The notes: generated by a model from the letters alone, not told the origin. Counted from the first letter of the stretch, positions 1 through 10,694 are shown. The stretch is 60,000 bases of DNA from Nymphaea colorata (GCF_008831285.2 NC_045148.1:13868802-13928801), one strand, 5' to 3'. Program-made: numbers and translations.

Positions 1-490
1 CTCTGCCCGCCGACGACGGCAGCAGATGACAGTGGAGAGAGAGAAGGGAGAAGAACAGAGGGAGGAGTCCCCTTTTAGTGGGGACTTTTTTTTTTCTTTT
101 CTTTTCCAAAACGCATTGCCAAGGGAAAATTAAAGAGGGAAATTTGGATTTTGGAAGTTACGAAACTAGCCCGCGCTTCGGAGATGCAACCTTACGGTAT
201 TCTCTGAAGGCTTTTTGCTGACCAAAATGCCCTTCCCTCCAATTCCACCAACGCACCTACAGAAATGCCTTTGAGAAAAAAAAAATGCTAATTTAGCAAT
301 AGATGCCTAGCCAAACATAAGTTGCTTTTAATTATATTATTTTTGTGACCACATTTACACTTCAGAAGATTGTGATAATTTCTGAATTTTTCTTTACATG
401 TTTAGCTAGGCATTAGTTTGCAGTGTTTTAAAGGCTACATACCAATTTCTTGAAAAAGTTGGGTGTTTTTTTTATATGTTTGAATAGTTA

Positions 491-925
491 GGCGCCCATT
501 TGTTATTAGCTTTTTTGTTGGGAAACTTGTGGATAAGTGTGCTACTTGTTGAGCATCAGAGAGTTAAATTGACTCGAATGTGTAAATTATAAACTTATTT
601 TATAATTGTTCGAAGGTTCCTATTCTCCCTGCTTTCGGGTTCTTGAGCTGAGTCGGTGTCAGTGATAAAACAGGACACCCTTCAACTTGGATGTTGTGTC
701 CTATCGCTTTAAAACACAGAAATATAGCGTCGAGAATCGAACTAGAGACCTGCCTTTTACAAGCCTTTAGCCCCACCAGCTACGTTATGCTCCTTGAGGC
801 AAGTTAGGTGTCCATTTGTTATTAGTTTTTTTGTTGAGAAAGTTGTGGATACATGTGCCTACTTGTTGAGCATTAGAGAGTTAAATTGGCTCGAATGTGT
901 AAATTATAAACTTATTCTACAATTG
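491..925 (+). repeat. 120-bp direct repeat pair (491-610 and 805-925)
   Basis: Both copies begin AGGYGYCCATTTGTTATTAG and end with AAATTATAAACTTATT followed by an ACAATTG/ATAATTG tail. They differ by scattered substitutions. The roughly 195 bp between them (611-804) is unrelated and carries a tRNA-like signature on the minus strand. The pair may be a local duplication split by an insertion, or two members of a dispersed family. Confidence 0.75.
611..804 (-). repeat. Possible tRNA-derived SINE fragment
   Basis: On the minus strand an A-box-like GTAGCTGGTGGGG (about 775-788) is followed some 40 bases later by a B-box-like AGTTCGATTCT (about 735-745). That spacing fits an internal RNA polymerase III promoter. 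No anticodon stem or full cloverleaf can be drawn, so it is not a tRNA gene. It sits exactly between two copies of a direct repeat, which fits an inserted element. Confidence 0.25.
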
Positions 926-1461
926 CAAATAACTTTATTCATATAACCAATTGCAGGTAAGTTGATTGATTTAGCAAACTATTTGGGTTATTGAGAACAA
1001 ACAGGATTTATTTTCTCACAATAAGCCTATGTTTGTGACGGTGCAACCTTGTGCATCCCAACTTTCCCTTGCCATTCTTCTCAAATAAGTTTAGAATGAA
1101 CCTTTAACCCTTTTGAAAGTTTTGACAAATCCTTCCCTTTGTTGTATATATGGTGTGCCCCCTTAACATATGGCTCCACCATGTGTGTATGTGTTTGTTG
1201 CACTCGTTATTCCCTTTGGGGCAAAGCTTGAGCCTTTTGATTATGATGGTGCAACTTCACCATCTTGTTAGTTGAACACCCAAAAAAATATCAAAGCCCA
1301 AAAGTCCCTAACAAATTGGATATGGTTGGTACTTACAAAGTCTCACATTATTCATGATTCATGAACTTCTCTCTCTCTCTCTCTTATGGAGTAAGACAAA
1401 CAGCGGGCAGAGAGAGAAAAAAAGGATGTCTTAAGGTTTTTTTTTTTTTTTTCTAAACTGT

Positions 1462-2359
1462 GCCGTCCGTGTTCGGGGCCGAACACACAACCAGTTTGGC
1501 TCTTATACTGTCAGATCACGCTTTAAATGTTAAAAAGATGTCATGGAAAAAGAGTATGAGGTAGAAGGTATGAAACCCACATTTTTCTCGCCTTTGTTCT
1601 CTTTGAAGGGACGACTGGTCACACTAACTATTGCTCTTCTACTTTCTCTTTTCACCTTAAAACGTGGCAGACTATGGGGGGTCTAGTGCAGACAAATTAG
1701 CTTCTTTCTATCTACTAAAACAAATGGGGCCTATGACGCCACTGCAGGGAAGGGATCTCATGGAGTCTAAGGCAATTTATGTGGGCAATCCAATGGTTCA
1801 GTTCCAAATCTGAAAAATTCTTCACATTTACTGTAACCAATGTTTGGAGTCTTGCATTTTTTAAGAAGGCTACATAAATTATAATTTTTTTTAAGTTACA
1901 AACTATTTTAGTTTCTTTATGCAAATATATATCCTAAAAAAATCAGGATATTTTCGAAAGAAACATGAAAATTCCTTGGTACCTTGAAGTGAGAGAGAGT
2001 AGCTAGAGTACAAAAATCTTGTAGTTTCATTCCCATTATTGTTGTTATTATTCCTGAGAATAGAATCTTGTTAATGACCTGTACTAGCTAGCTAGGACTT
2101 GAAGAAATGGCGCTCTGGTGTTTGCCTTGTGCGGGCACGTTGCCCCCTCTAAATTCTTACCCACCTGGGTGAAAAGCAATGAATGGATAAAAGGAGTGAG
2201 CAAGTGCGTTTTGGGTAGGTGAGGAATTAAAGGTTGCCTATTTATGTTTGAGGACTTGCTGTTTACATGACTTTGATCATATGAGTATTTTTAGCTGCAT
2301 TTTTTTGAAAGAAAGCTGAAAAATTAAATTATTTCAAATTTAATGGTTAGCTGATGATC

Positions 2360-2424
<65 letters not shown>

Positions 2425-2535
2425 TCAGAGAATTGTAAGGGGCCATGGATGATGGCGACATGTTATTTGGTCTCCTGCCATAGCTTCTGTGGTCTTAGTC
2501 TGGAGTCACATGGGTGGTTGCCCCGCAGACTTGAC
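1462..2535 (+). repeat. Duplicated block, copy A1
   Basis: This block matches 5426-6359 in the same orientation, from the CCGTGTTCGGGGCCGAACAC palindrome through to the shared end GCAGACTTG. Copy A1 carries an extra TA microsatellite and several indels. A short open frame present in A2 (5514-5783) is frameshifted here by an added G near 1675. Homology stops abruptly at 2535, where A2 continues towards the BRCT exon, so A1 looks like a truncated duplicate of the A2 locus. Confidence 0.85.
2360..2421. repeat. (TA)n microsatellite
   Basis: A nearly pure TA run of about 60 bp lies inside duplicated block A1. The corresponding place in A2 (near 6235-6250) has only a few TA units, so the run expanded, or the other contracted, after the duplication. 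Confidence 0.95.
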
Positions 2536-2545
2536 TCTTAAGAAA

Positions 2546-4097
2546 TGAAAGAAAAGGAGCCGTCGTTGAAAAGTGGAGCATATGCGACAATGCAATTAAT
2601 TACGTTTCACTAGTAACGTTGCAAATTTTAAAACACTTTCGAAAGGTTTGTTGGGGGAGGGGGAGAGTGTGTGTGTGTGTGAATCAAATGAAACCTTTAT
2701 CGTATAATTGAAAAAATTAATACTTTACTTGATTTTGGATGGGTACTTGGATCCGATGGTTCACATTTGCTTTGAATTGGTTTAGATTTTGAGTTTTGGA
2801 GGCAAAATGCACCACTTAACAAAGATGATTTGCCGGTAATGATGTCAGCGTAATATAATTAAATTTTGTAAGTATACAATTAACTACATACGACTTTTTT
2901 TTCAAATAAAAAAAGCACATTTTGCTGTAACTTCATTTACTGTGGTAATATCAGTGGTTACATGCAGTAATAGAAGGATCAAGTCGTCCAAGTCGTTCAG
3001 ATGTATAAGAAAGAGAGAGAGGAGAGATGGCATTTTTGATGCGCAATGTGAAATCATCAGCAAACATTCGTTCCAATGAAAACATGAAAGTAAAAGAAAT
3101 AGAAAGAAAGAACAAGTCATAACCAACCCTCAAAAGAAAGAGAAAGAGCCAAGAAAATGCGTCCCCCACAGAAGGCTTTTCCTTTAAGAAACATAAAGTC
3201 GTGACTTGAAGATATGCCAAAATCGAAGGTGTCATATTACTATTGGCACTATGCATGTAGTTAAGTGTAAATTCTCGAAGGCATTTGCCATACTTGATAT
3301 CGATTTTCTCTTCATTTTTGATTATTAAAAAAATTATTGTAACATAATGCGATGTATTTTGTAATTTGCAAGAGAACGTCGAAAGTATGTCCTTCTCTGC
3401 TCTGCTCGCGGTCCCCTGCTTCTCCTCTGTTTTGGAGTTTACCTGCTTCCTTCTTGTTCAGTGTCTTGTGTTACAATTACGTCTCGCCAGATTGTTTGTT
3501 TGTTTGTCTTGGTCTCATCTGTGTCCGTTTCCTCAGATTATTTCTTTCACTACTTTAATAGACTTCCTCTTTTCTCCGGTCCTCGTATTCATAATAACAA
3601 ATTGGAAAAGAAGAAGAAATAGGCTCCGATTCACAAGAATCGTCATCTCTCTGTCAACAATAGCATTAATGCAGATGCATCATCTGTGTATCTTCCTTCT
3701 TTTAGTTGGTGCTGTAACTTTATCTTTTCCCTCAGTAAAATCCTGAATCGCTTTTTCATGTTTAACATAAACAATGTATGCATTCGTTAGATTTTTGGTA
3801 AATAAACTATGCGGATCCTCTTAGAAAGAAGTAAAAAGATATTTTGTCCGAGAGATAAATAAAGGAATACATTAGTGCATTGAATCACTTCCCAACACCA
3901 AACATTGTAAGTATATGTTCGCTCACAAGCATAGTCATAGAATGTATAGTGTGGAGTCACAGTTTATGAAATTATGATGATAAAGATGTTTTGAATTTAT
4001 GACATCTATATCCAACTACCGTTCAACCCATACGGGGTAGGCAGTTGGACGTGGAATCGTTTGGATCCACATGGTTTGAATGGGATACTGGATCCAA
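2546..4097 (+). repeat. Dispersed duplicated block, copy B1
   Basis: The block matches 57722-59440 in the same orientation, starting at GAAAAGGAGCCGTCG and ending at GGATACTGGATSCAA. The main indel is about 220 bp present only in the right copy (about 57940-58160). A CT-rich stretch with a short open frame (3366-3746) resembles no protein I know, and its reading frame is not conserved between copies, so I do not call a gene. The two copies lie about 53.6 kb apart. They could be members of an unclassified transposon family or a segmental duplication. Confidence 0.8.
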
Positions 4098-4577
4098 GTA
4101 GACTGCGGTTTTCTTGGCAAGGAACACTTTTATGACATTGGAAGAGTTATTTTCAAGATTAGCGCTTACAAATACGAAAAATCTAAAAAGTCCATGTTAC
4201 TGTAATCAAACTATTTGCAGATAGTTAAACCAGAGAGAGAGAGAGAGAGAGATACAGAGTTATGATGGATAGAATTTCAGCACAGGCATAGACATGGTTC
4301 TCCTGTACACCCAAGTTACATTTCAAAATCTGGGGATACTGGATCCAAGTAGACTGCGGTTTTCTTGGCAAGGAACACTTTTATGACATTGGAAGAGTTA
4401 TTTTCAAGATTAGCACTTACAAATACGAAAAATCTAAAAAGTCCATGTTACTGTAATCAAACTATTTGCAGATAGTTAAACCAGAGAGAGAGAGAGATAC
4501 AGAGTTATGATGGATAGAATTTCAGCAGAGGCATAGACATGGTTCTCCTGTACACCCAAGTTACATTTCAAAAACTG
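4082..4577 (+). repeat. Tandem duplication of about 250 bp (block C)
   Basis: Unit 1 is 4082-4332 and unit 2 is 4333-4577. Both start GGGATACTGGATCCAAG and end ACATTTCAAAAWCTG. They differ mainly in the length of an internal GA run (longer in unit 1) and a few substitutions, so the duplication is recent. Unit 1 begins at the right end of block B1. Confidence 0.9.
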
Positions 4578-4772
4578 TAAATCCATCAGCCTAACCACAA
4601 GTGACGGATATTGTGCCACTCAGGTACTTGATCCCTTCGAAAATAGGACGACAAGTAGAGGATAATAAGGCCCAAAATCAGCAACTCGAGAAGCAGCATA
4701 ACCACATTCAACAGAGGAACCTGCATAGGTATCTAGAAATCAGTGGCGGAATTTAGCCTCATTTAAAATTTG

Positions 4773-5258
4773 TTATATCAAATTCTTGTGAGTGTATGCC
4801 AGCAGTTGAATTGCAACTATTATAACGGACTTCACAGGAGCTCGTCTTACAAAACAGACCTTGAAGCTCTGACTTAGTCCCTTTCGCTTGAAAGACAGAT
4901 TGTTCTCTGCATGGTCCAGAGCATCCACTAACATACCAACTATTGACAATCTCGTTGCAGTATCCCACTTGTCTGCAGTCCAATTAACAAAATTCAATCC
5001 ATGTTTGATAACAAAGAAAGCAGAGTATCAACAACTTCGTAACTGTTACCAGAAATGTCATAAATTTTCAAGTGGTGAAACTCCAAGGACTTCGCCAAGT
5101 TGCATGCAGACAAGAACACGCACAGAGATGTCCAGTAGGTCACCATGTGTGACAACCAGAACTGGCTTGTCATCTGGAATCATGATAAACAAAGTTGGCC
5201 TTCTATCATATAATATGTCTCCAGTCATGAACAAAGAGAAAAGATCAGCCAATTTCAT
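4773..5258 (-). pseudogene. Decayed fragment of a plant P-loop NTPase family gene
   Basis: Read on the minus strand, 5258-5058 encodes a stretch with DDKPVLVVTHGDLL followed by LGEVLGVSP. This resembles the G4-like THGD region of a plant-specific P-loop NTPase family. A different frame then gives a YDISG segment, and 4997-4773 gives LSIVGMLVDALDHAENNL, which fits the C-terminal ELTIVDML...LEHADKNL region of the same family. The three pieces lie in the right order but in different frames with stops between them, and no convincing introns join them. The upstream Walker A part is absent. The family match rests on my memory of the motifs. Confidence 0.5.
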
Positions 5259-5425
5259 TTCCCATTTGCACGCTTAATATGTTATAACATGTCCACAAAC
5301 TGACTGTTTTTTGCCTTTCGAAGCCAAAATAGACATTCAGAGAATATGAGGAACAGGGAGTAGTGGGAAAATTTTGGGCAGCTACGAAAACGCGTTTTAA
5401 GAGAGAGAGAGCACCGGGTTTTTGA

Positions 5426-6359
5426 TCCATGACTCGTCCGTGTTCGGGGCCGAACACGCAACCAGTTTGGCTCTTATACTGTCAGATCACGCTTTAAATG
5501 TTAAAAAGATGTCATGGAAAAAGAGTATGAGCTAGAAGGTATGAAACCCACATTTTTCTCACCTTTGTTCTCTTTGAAGGGACGACTGGTCACACTAACT
5601 ATTGCTCTTCTACTTTCTCTTTTCACCTTAAAACGTGGCAGACTATGGGGGTCTAGTGCAGACAAATTAACTTCTATCTACCTACTAAAAGAAATGGGGC
5701 CTATGATGCCACTGCAGCGAAGGGATCTCATGGAGCCTAAGGCAATTTATGTGGGCAATCCAATGGTTCAGTTCCAAAACTGAAAAATTCTTCACATTTA
5801 CTGTAACCAATGTTTGGAGTCTTTCATTTCTTAGGAAGGCTACATAAATTATAATTTTTTTTTAAAAAATTACAAACTATTTTAGATTCTTTATGCAAAT
5901 ATATATCCTAAAAAAGTCAGGATGTTTTAGAAAGAAAAACGAAAATTCCTTGATACCTAGAAGTGAGAGAGAGAGTAGCTAGAGTACAGAAATGTTGTAA
6001 TTCCATTCCATTCCCTTTATTGTTGTTATTATTCCTGAGAATAGAATCTTATTATTGGCCTGTACTAGCTAGCTAAGACTTGAAGAGATGAGTGTTTGCC
6101 TTATGCGGTTGCCCGTCCAAAATTCTTACCCACCTGTGTGAAAAGCAAAGAATGGATAAAAGGAGTGAGCAAGTGTGTTTTGGGTAGGTGAGGAATTAAA
6201 GGTTGCCTATATTTAGTACGTTTAGCTGAAAAATTATTTCACATATATTTCAGAGAATTGTAGGGGGCATTGGAGATGGCGACATGTTATTTGGTCTCCT
6301 GCCATAGCCTCTGTGGTCTTAGCCTGGAGTCACATGGGTGGTTGTCCCGCAGACTTGGT
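5426..6359 (+). repeat. Duplicated block, copy A2
   Basis: This is the intact-end partner of A1 (1462-2535). It contains a short open frame at 5514-5783 with a hydrophobic stretch and no known domain. It runs directly into the region upstream of the BRCT exon, so A2 is probably the original location. I see no evidence that it codes for an upstream BRCT exon. Confidence 0.85.
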
Positions 6360-6660
6360 ATCGTCCTTACGAACATGGTGTTTTCTGATACGCTCTTCAC
6401 CAAATCATACGTGCCATGTGCACGAAGGAAAATAATCGTGACACGACAGAGCGTGTTGGACGCTCTTCACCTGGATCAAGCACGCCCTTCTTTGTTCTTG
6501 CAATAGATCTCAACTCCATGACTGCATTCGGGGATTTTCCTTTCTCTATCACGCTACTGTGACACCCAGATGGCTGTGCTTGTCCCTTCGCTGTCACCTT
6601 GTTGCTATCATGGATTGAAGTTCTTTGACAGGAGAATTGAGCTGAGCTGTTTGTTTGCAG

Positions 6661-6975
6661 GAACCCAAGCTCTTTAATGGCTTCCGATTCTACTTCAGCG
6701 GAGACTTTGCGTCGTCTTACCTTCAGGACCTTATAGTGGCAGCAGGCGGAGCGGTTCTCCACAGGAAACCTGTGGCATCGGCTACCCAAGAGACCTTCGT
6801 GATTTACAACGTGGAAGTCCCTGAGAAGTGCAGCCCGTCAGAGGCATCGTCGTCTGTAGTGGAAAGCAGGCGTAAAGAGGCCGAGGCACTGGCAAGGGCT
6901 AGTGGCGCGCACGCCGTCGGCCATTCATGGGTGCTGGACTCTATCGCTGCATGCTCATTGCAGCCCTTCACGTGA
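6661..6975 (+). CDS. C-terminal BRCT exon of a BRCA1/BARD1-like gene (isolated, partial)
   Basis: The frame opens right after a good splice acceptor, TTGTTTGCAG at 6651-6660, and runs 104 codons to a TGA at 6973-6975. It encodes the second BRCT repeat typical of the C-terminus of plant BRCA1 and BARD1: FYFSGDF near residues 10-16, an LIVAAGG core near 25-31, HRKP, an FVIYNVE strand, and the conserved Trp in HSWVLDSIAAC near residue 95. BRCT repeats bind phosphoproteins in DNA repair and chromatin control. The usual KGY between the first strand and LQDL is missing (SSYLQDL), a small deletion. A polyadenylation-like AATAAA lies at 7241-7246. I cannot find the RING, PHD or first BRCT exons upstream, so this may be a last exon after a long intron, or a duplicated gene fragment. 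BARD1 seems slightly more likely than BRCA1. Confidence 0.65.
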   Translation, partial: EPKLFNGFRFYFSGDFASSYLQDLIVAAGGAVLHRKPVASATQETFVIYNVEVPEKCSPSEASSSVVESRRKEAEALARASGAHAVGHSWVLDSIAACSLQPFT

Positions 6976-7249
6976 ACAGATCGCCAGTTCCCCACGATGC
7001 GCCCCATGAGCAACTCCCGTGCTGCGCCTTCTTCTGTATATGCTTAGTTGATTGCTGTACTCGGAAAGCCAAAAATGTGCAAGCCTGCCGTTCTGGAGTC
7101 ATTACCGAGGAACCTATGGAGTGAATTTTCTCCTATTTTTATCATTTTAAATGTCCAGTATGGGGAAAAGGCAGTCTTGGCTATAAAAGGCAAACTTATC
7201 GTTGGGGGCCTTTTCATCATCGTTCAATTGTGATTAGAAAAATAAAATC

Positions 7250-7893
7250 AGTTGAAACTCGATGAATCGTGATTAATGGCCGAATAATCGGTATCAGTGC
7301 TGTGACTGATGTCACGCTAAGGTATAATTGTGTTAATTTTGAGAATAAAAACCACTTAAGTACACTTAAAAATGCCTACCGGCAAAAACTAGTAAGGGTG
7401 ATGCTTAGATCATGAAGGAAGCAAATGAAATTTCAAAACTTGGTTTTGGGTGGCAAGAAATATAACCCTATTAAGATGTAACTGATGGCTTTTATCAATT
7501 ATTGAATTTGTTAACATCATCCCTTAAATATGTACATCAGTGCATGCTTAGGGATGTAAATTGTTTGGACTCAGGTTGGTCTGCCCTTTCATCGTATTCA
7601 ACTTAATGAGTACTGGCTTTTGCTTTTTAAAATATTTTTCAATAGATATTTTTTATTAAAAGCTAGTGTAAATTGACGCCCTAGATTTAAAGTACATGGG
7701 TTTACATGATAGTGGTCAATCTTCAAATACGAGGTCAAACATGAGATTCAAGTTCACTTCGCAATCGTGCAATTAATAATTACTTAGAAGTAATATAAAT
7801 CAAGTGCAAGAAATGAAATGTTGGGCACTCGCTAGACTTCGGTGGCATGAATTCATTGTGATGAAATTTCGCTCTCCAATAGAGGTCAATTAG
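7250..7893. other. Intergenic region, no gene seen
   Basis: AT-rich sequence downstream of the BRCT exon. There are no recognisable coding segments, repeats or RNA genes. Confidence 0.5.
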
Positions 7894-8325
7894 GGGTGTC
7901 AATATATTTGATTTGGATCAGATATCCGATTGAACTGTTTCAAAAGAATTAGGTATGGAAAAAGATTTAATATTTGATTAAAAATTTGGATTGGATTTAG
8001 ATTTAAGAAATGACATTTGATTGGATTCAGATTCACTTAAACATAAATATTCCATCGGTTTAGATAGGATTTTCTTTTAGATAATATCATATATCCAATG
8101 CTCTTATACTTTGAAAATCGGACAGATTTGATTCAAAGTTTGGATTCATACTCAAACATGAATGTAAAAATTAGATTGGGAACAGAATTAGATTGTGAAT
8201 TCGAACTTTGAATTCAGATATGACTTTTCTTTGTTTGTAGTCTAACATAAATATGTGGATATCCAAAAATGTGGACATGTTTAAGTGTGTATGTGATTCA
8301 AAACCAATCCATTTACATCTCTACA
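7894..8325. repeat. MITE-like dispersed repeat (GATTTGGAT-rich)
   Basis: The segment opens with GGGGTGTCAATATATTTGAT and closes with ATTTACATCTCT, which is nearly the reverse complement (AGAGATGTAAAT). The interior is rich in degenerate GGATTNGATTYGGAT words. The same architecture recurs at 29845-30308. I could not identify a target-site duplication. Confidence 0.45.
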
Positions 8326-8737
8326 ATACTATCTATTTATTATCTTTTCATATGAAGCAACAAAACTTACAATTAAAAGTGATTAATAGGTGGCCAGAGC
8401 GAAACATAAAGGACATAAGATTAATGACCCATCTATAACTCCGTTTATCTCAATGCCACAAGAAAGAGTAGTGTCCACAAGAATCAAACAAGCGGTGCAT
8501 CTTATCTCATGCTCTTTGCTCAATTAGATATGCTATGCCCTTAAGGAAAGGAAGGGAGAGAGAGAGAGCTGAAAACAAATTCATTAAAATTGGACACATC
8601 CAAGAGGCATGGTTGGCAAGGCATATAAAAATAAGAAGCAAGAAAGTTTGGATGCCAAAGCATCTTCACAATAGCAGTCATGTCAGCTTGGAGGTTGAAA
8701 AGTAGGACAAGAAAATCATATGACTGTTTCCAAAGAT

Positions 8738-9063
8738 GTCGTTGTTTGGCACCAGTAACAAATTGTTACTGTTCAATAAAACTACCTGAAAATATCTATG
8801 AAACCCTATAACATAGTGTTCCATGATACTACTCCAAATTTTGGGCCAAAACCATTGGACATTAACTAATTGTACTGAGTACCAAACGACTTTTAAGGAG
8901 TTGTTTGACACCTATAACAAATTGTTACTATCTAGTGATTCTGCTTCAAAATATGATATAGATTCATAAAACTTTACATTAGAAGGTTTCATAATGAATC
9001 TGCTCTAACTTTTGGTGCAGTTTCACTGGACAATAACAAGTTGTACTAATGCCAAACAGCCTC
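8738..9063. repeat. Two adjacent small MITE-like units
   Basis: Unit 1 is 8738-8890 and starts GTCGTTGTTTGGCACC. Its end, reverse-complemented, reads GTCGTTTGGTACTCAGTAC. Unit 2 is 8899-9063 with related ends (GTTGTTTGACACC and GCCAAACAGC). Each unit carries AACAAATTGTTAC near its left end and a NATTGGACANTAAC motif near the right. They look like two copies of one short inverted-repeat element side by side. Confidence 0.45.
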
Positions 9064-9109
9064 TAAATAGTACATTATCTCTCTTGGCCCGTATCTGCCA
9101 CCAAAAACA

Positions 9110-9540
9110 TAAAAGCTATGACCTCCAAGAGAATGCTATCTCCGGGATACTACGAGGGCTAAAGAGAAGATCAGAAGCAAAGGAAGATTGGGAGACTACC
9201 GGGGAAGGATTATGGGAAGATGGCTGAAACAGTTTTTGCACTTCATGGCAGCCCCAAAACAGGTGATACGAATTCCCTTTCACTTTTTCACATAAAATAC
9301 AACGGCTGGCTGCATACAAGCCCCATGATTTCAGATTGCATTGGGTTTGCACTTTGTCTTATATGACAAATGCAGCATGCAATCTTGCCCACAAGGGCTT
9401 TTTGGAGAAAGGGGAGGGAGCAGGCGGTAATAGTGAGCAGTAAACAAAGATGTAGGAATAACTCCTTGGACACCTTTGGTCCAAACAAGCTGCTGATTTA
9501 ATGGTGTACATAGAAACAATTCAGCACTCACAGCCCGGCA
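9110..9540 (-). pseudogene. LINE retrotransposon remnant (zf-RVT end)
   Basis: On the minus strand a decayed frame reads WGLYAASRCILCEKVK followed by YHLFWGCHEVQKLF. This is the Cys/His zf-RVT region found at the C-terminal end of plant LINE (L1-type) reverse transcriptases. Upstream pieces in other frames (about 9530-9350) continue the similarity with a CCICHIR-like segment. Frameshifts and stops make it clearly inactive. No poly-A tail or target-site duplication was identified. Confidence 0.6.
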
Positions 9541-10410
9541 TTGAATAAATGTGTTCTTTTAAAGGAGGAAGTAGAAACTTGCACCAACATAGGGTCATGA
9601 GAAGGTTGATATTTTTGCAAATAAGCTTGCATGAGGCTCCATCACCCAAGAACAAAATGTGCCAGCTCTTGGAGACAAGAGTTCTGTCGCGTGCGCCTCT
9701 CTGTGCACACAACATACATACGCCAAAAGAAATGAAAAGAAAACGTCCTTTTTCACGTTTTTCAACTTTCTCTTTTATCCTTACAAAAAGTTTCTTCTTC
9801 TTATTGAAATGAACCATATCGACGACGCACGAAATTTCATGCACCAGCACAACGCATACCACCGTAACTCAAGACTCTTGAGTCTCAAATCCAGAACATC
9901 TAAACCCCTTTTCACACTGGGCAAACTGATCAAATCCCATGCCACAGAATGCGTCTCGAGGTGGTAAAAAGAGGATCATCTCAAAAGAGTTTTTAAGAAC
10001 AAATCAATAGGCTTTCACACTTTCAAGGGGATCGACACAAGAGACTGTAAATGCATAAGGATGGAAGATAGTATGTGCTTAATAAGAGTTAGATGCCCCA
10101 CCATGGATAGCTCGTTACCTTGCCATGATAAAAACCTGGATTTCACGTTGTCAATGTATGATGCCCAATTCTTCACTGCAATCATTCACAACTTTAGAAG
10201 AAGACCCAAAAAGGTGACCAAGAGATTGGCAGTCAGCCAATTGAAAACGGAGGATGCCGCCCTTCGAACGTCACCATTAGCATCAAATAGTGTGGCCTGG
10301 CCGAACACTTAAAAGAGAAGACCTGTTATGTTAGCATGGAGGAAACCTTTAGCATGAACATGGCACGTGCCAGTTGCTGCACCGAGAAGGTGCATTAAAG
10401 TACCTTGCCC
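9541..10410. other. Probable LINE-derived sequence, no intact gene
   Basis: No gene is seen. Short minus-strand frames around 10250-10320 could extend the LINE remnant, but stops are frequent and no motif is diagnostic. Confidence 0.3.
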
Positions 10411-10690
10411 CGCAGGTGTTCGAGTTGAAAGATACTTTGGAGGATATAAAGAACAAATCAGGTTTGAAAGTGAACCATTCCAAGTTTAAGATTGTTCCTT
10501 GTAAAATTGGCCTTCGAATTATTGAATCGGGGTGCAGGAAGCCTTCCCATCAAACATTTTGGATTGCCTCCTTTTAAGGGCAGTAAAAAAATAGAGTGGT
10601 GTAGTGACTTGCTTCCAAAGGTTGATAAAAAGCTTGTAGCATGGAAGTTACCTCTTTTGTCATTTGCAAGCAGACTTCGCTGACAGACTT
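10411..10690 (+). pseudogene. LINE reverse transcriptase remnant, opposite strand
   Basis: In two frames this region resembles the part of plant LINE reverse transcriptase just after the catalytic core. One frame gives SGLKVNHSKFKIV near 10465-10500. The other gives LPIKHFGLP, DLLPKVDKKLVAWK and LLSFASRL near 10540-10680. These match the family pattern of 'SGLKVN-SKS', 'YLGLPLG' and 'L..W....LSFAGRL'. A frameshift separates them. The strand is opposite to the zf-RVT remnant at 9110-9540, so two insertions or an internal inversion are needed. Confidence 0.65.
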
Positions 10691-10694
10691 CAAT

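Larger units (their letters stand above)
1..1461. other. Intergenic region, no gene seen
   Basis: I find no coding region with recognisable similarity. The stretch holds poly-T and poly-A runs, a CT run near 1370-1384, and the direct-repeat pair described separately at 491-925. The left edge (1-60) is GA/GC-rich and could be the end of a transcribed leader lying outside the window, but nothing confirms that. Confidence 0.5.

Noticed and set aside
3352-3746. Overlapping open frames of up to 126 codons in block B1
   Set aside because: Low-complexity CT-rich sequence. The frame is not conserved in the B2 copy (58709-59046), and no domain is recognisable.
5514-5783. 89-codon frame with a hydrophobic stretch in block A2
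   Set aside because: It is frameshifted in the A1 copy, has no family resemblance, and no splice signals link it to the BRCT exon.
6397-6789. 130-codon minus-strand frame overlapping the BRCT exon
   Set aside because: It is the antisense shadow of the BRCT exon and its upstream sequence; there is no domain of its own.
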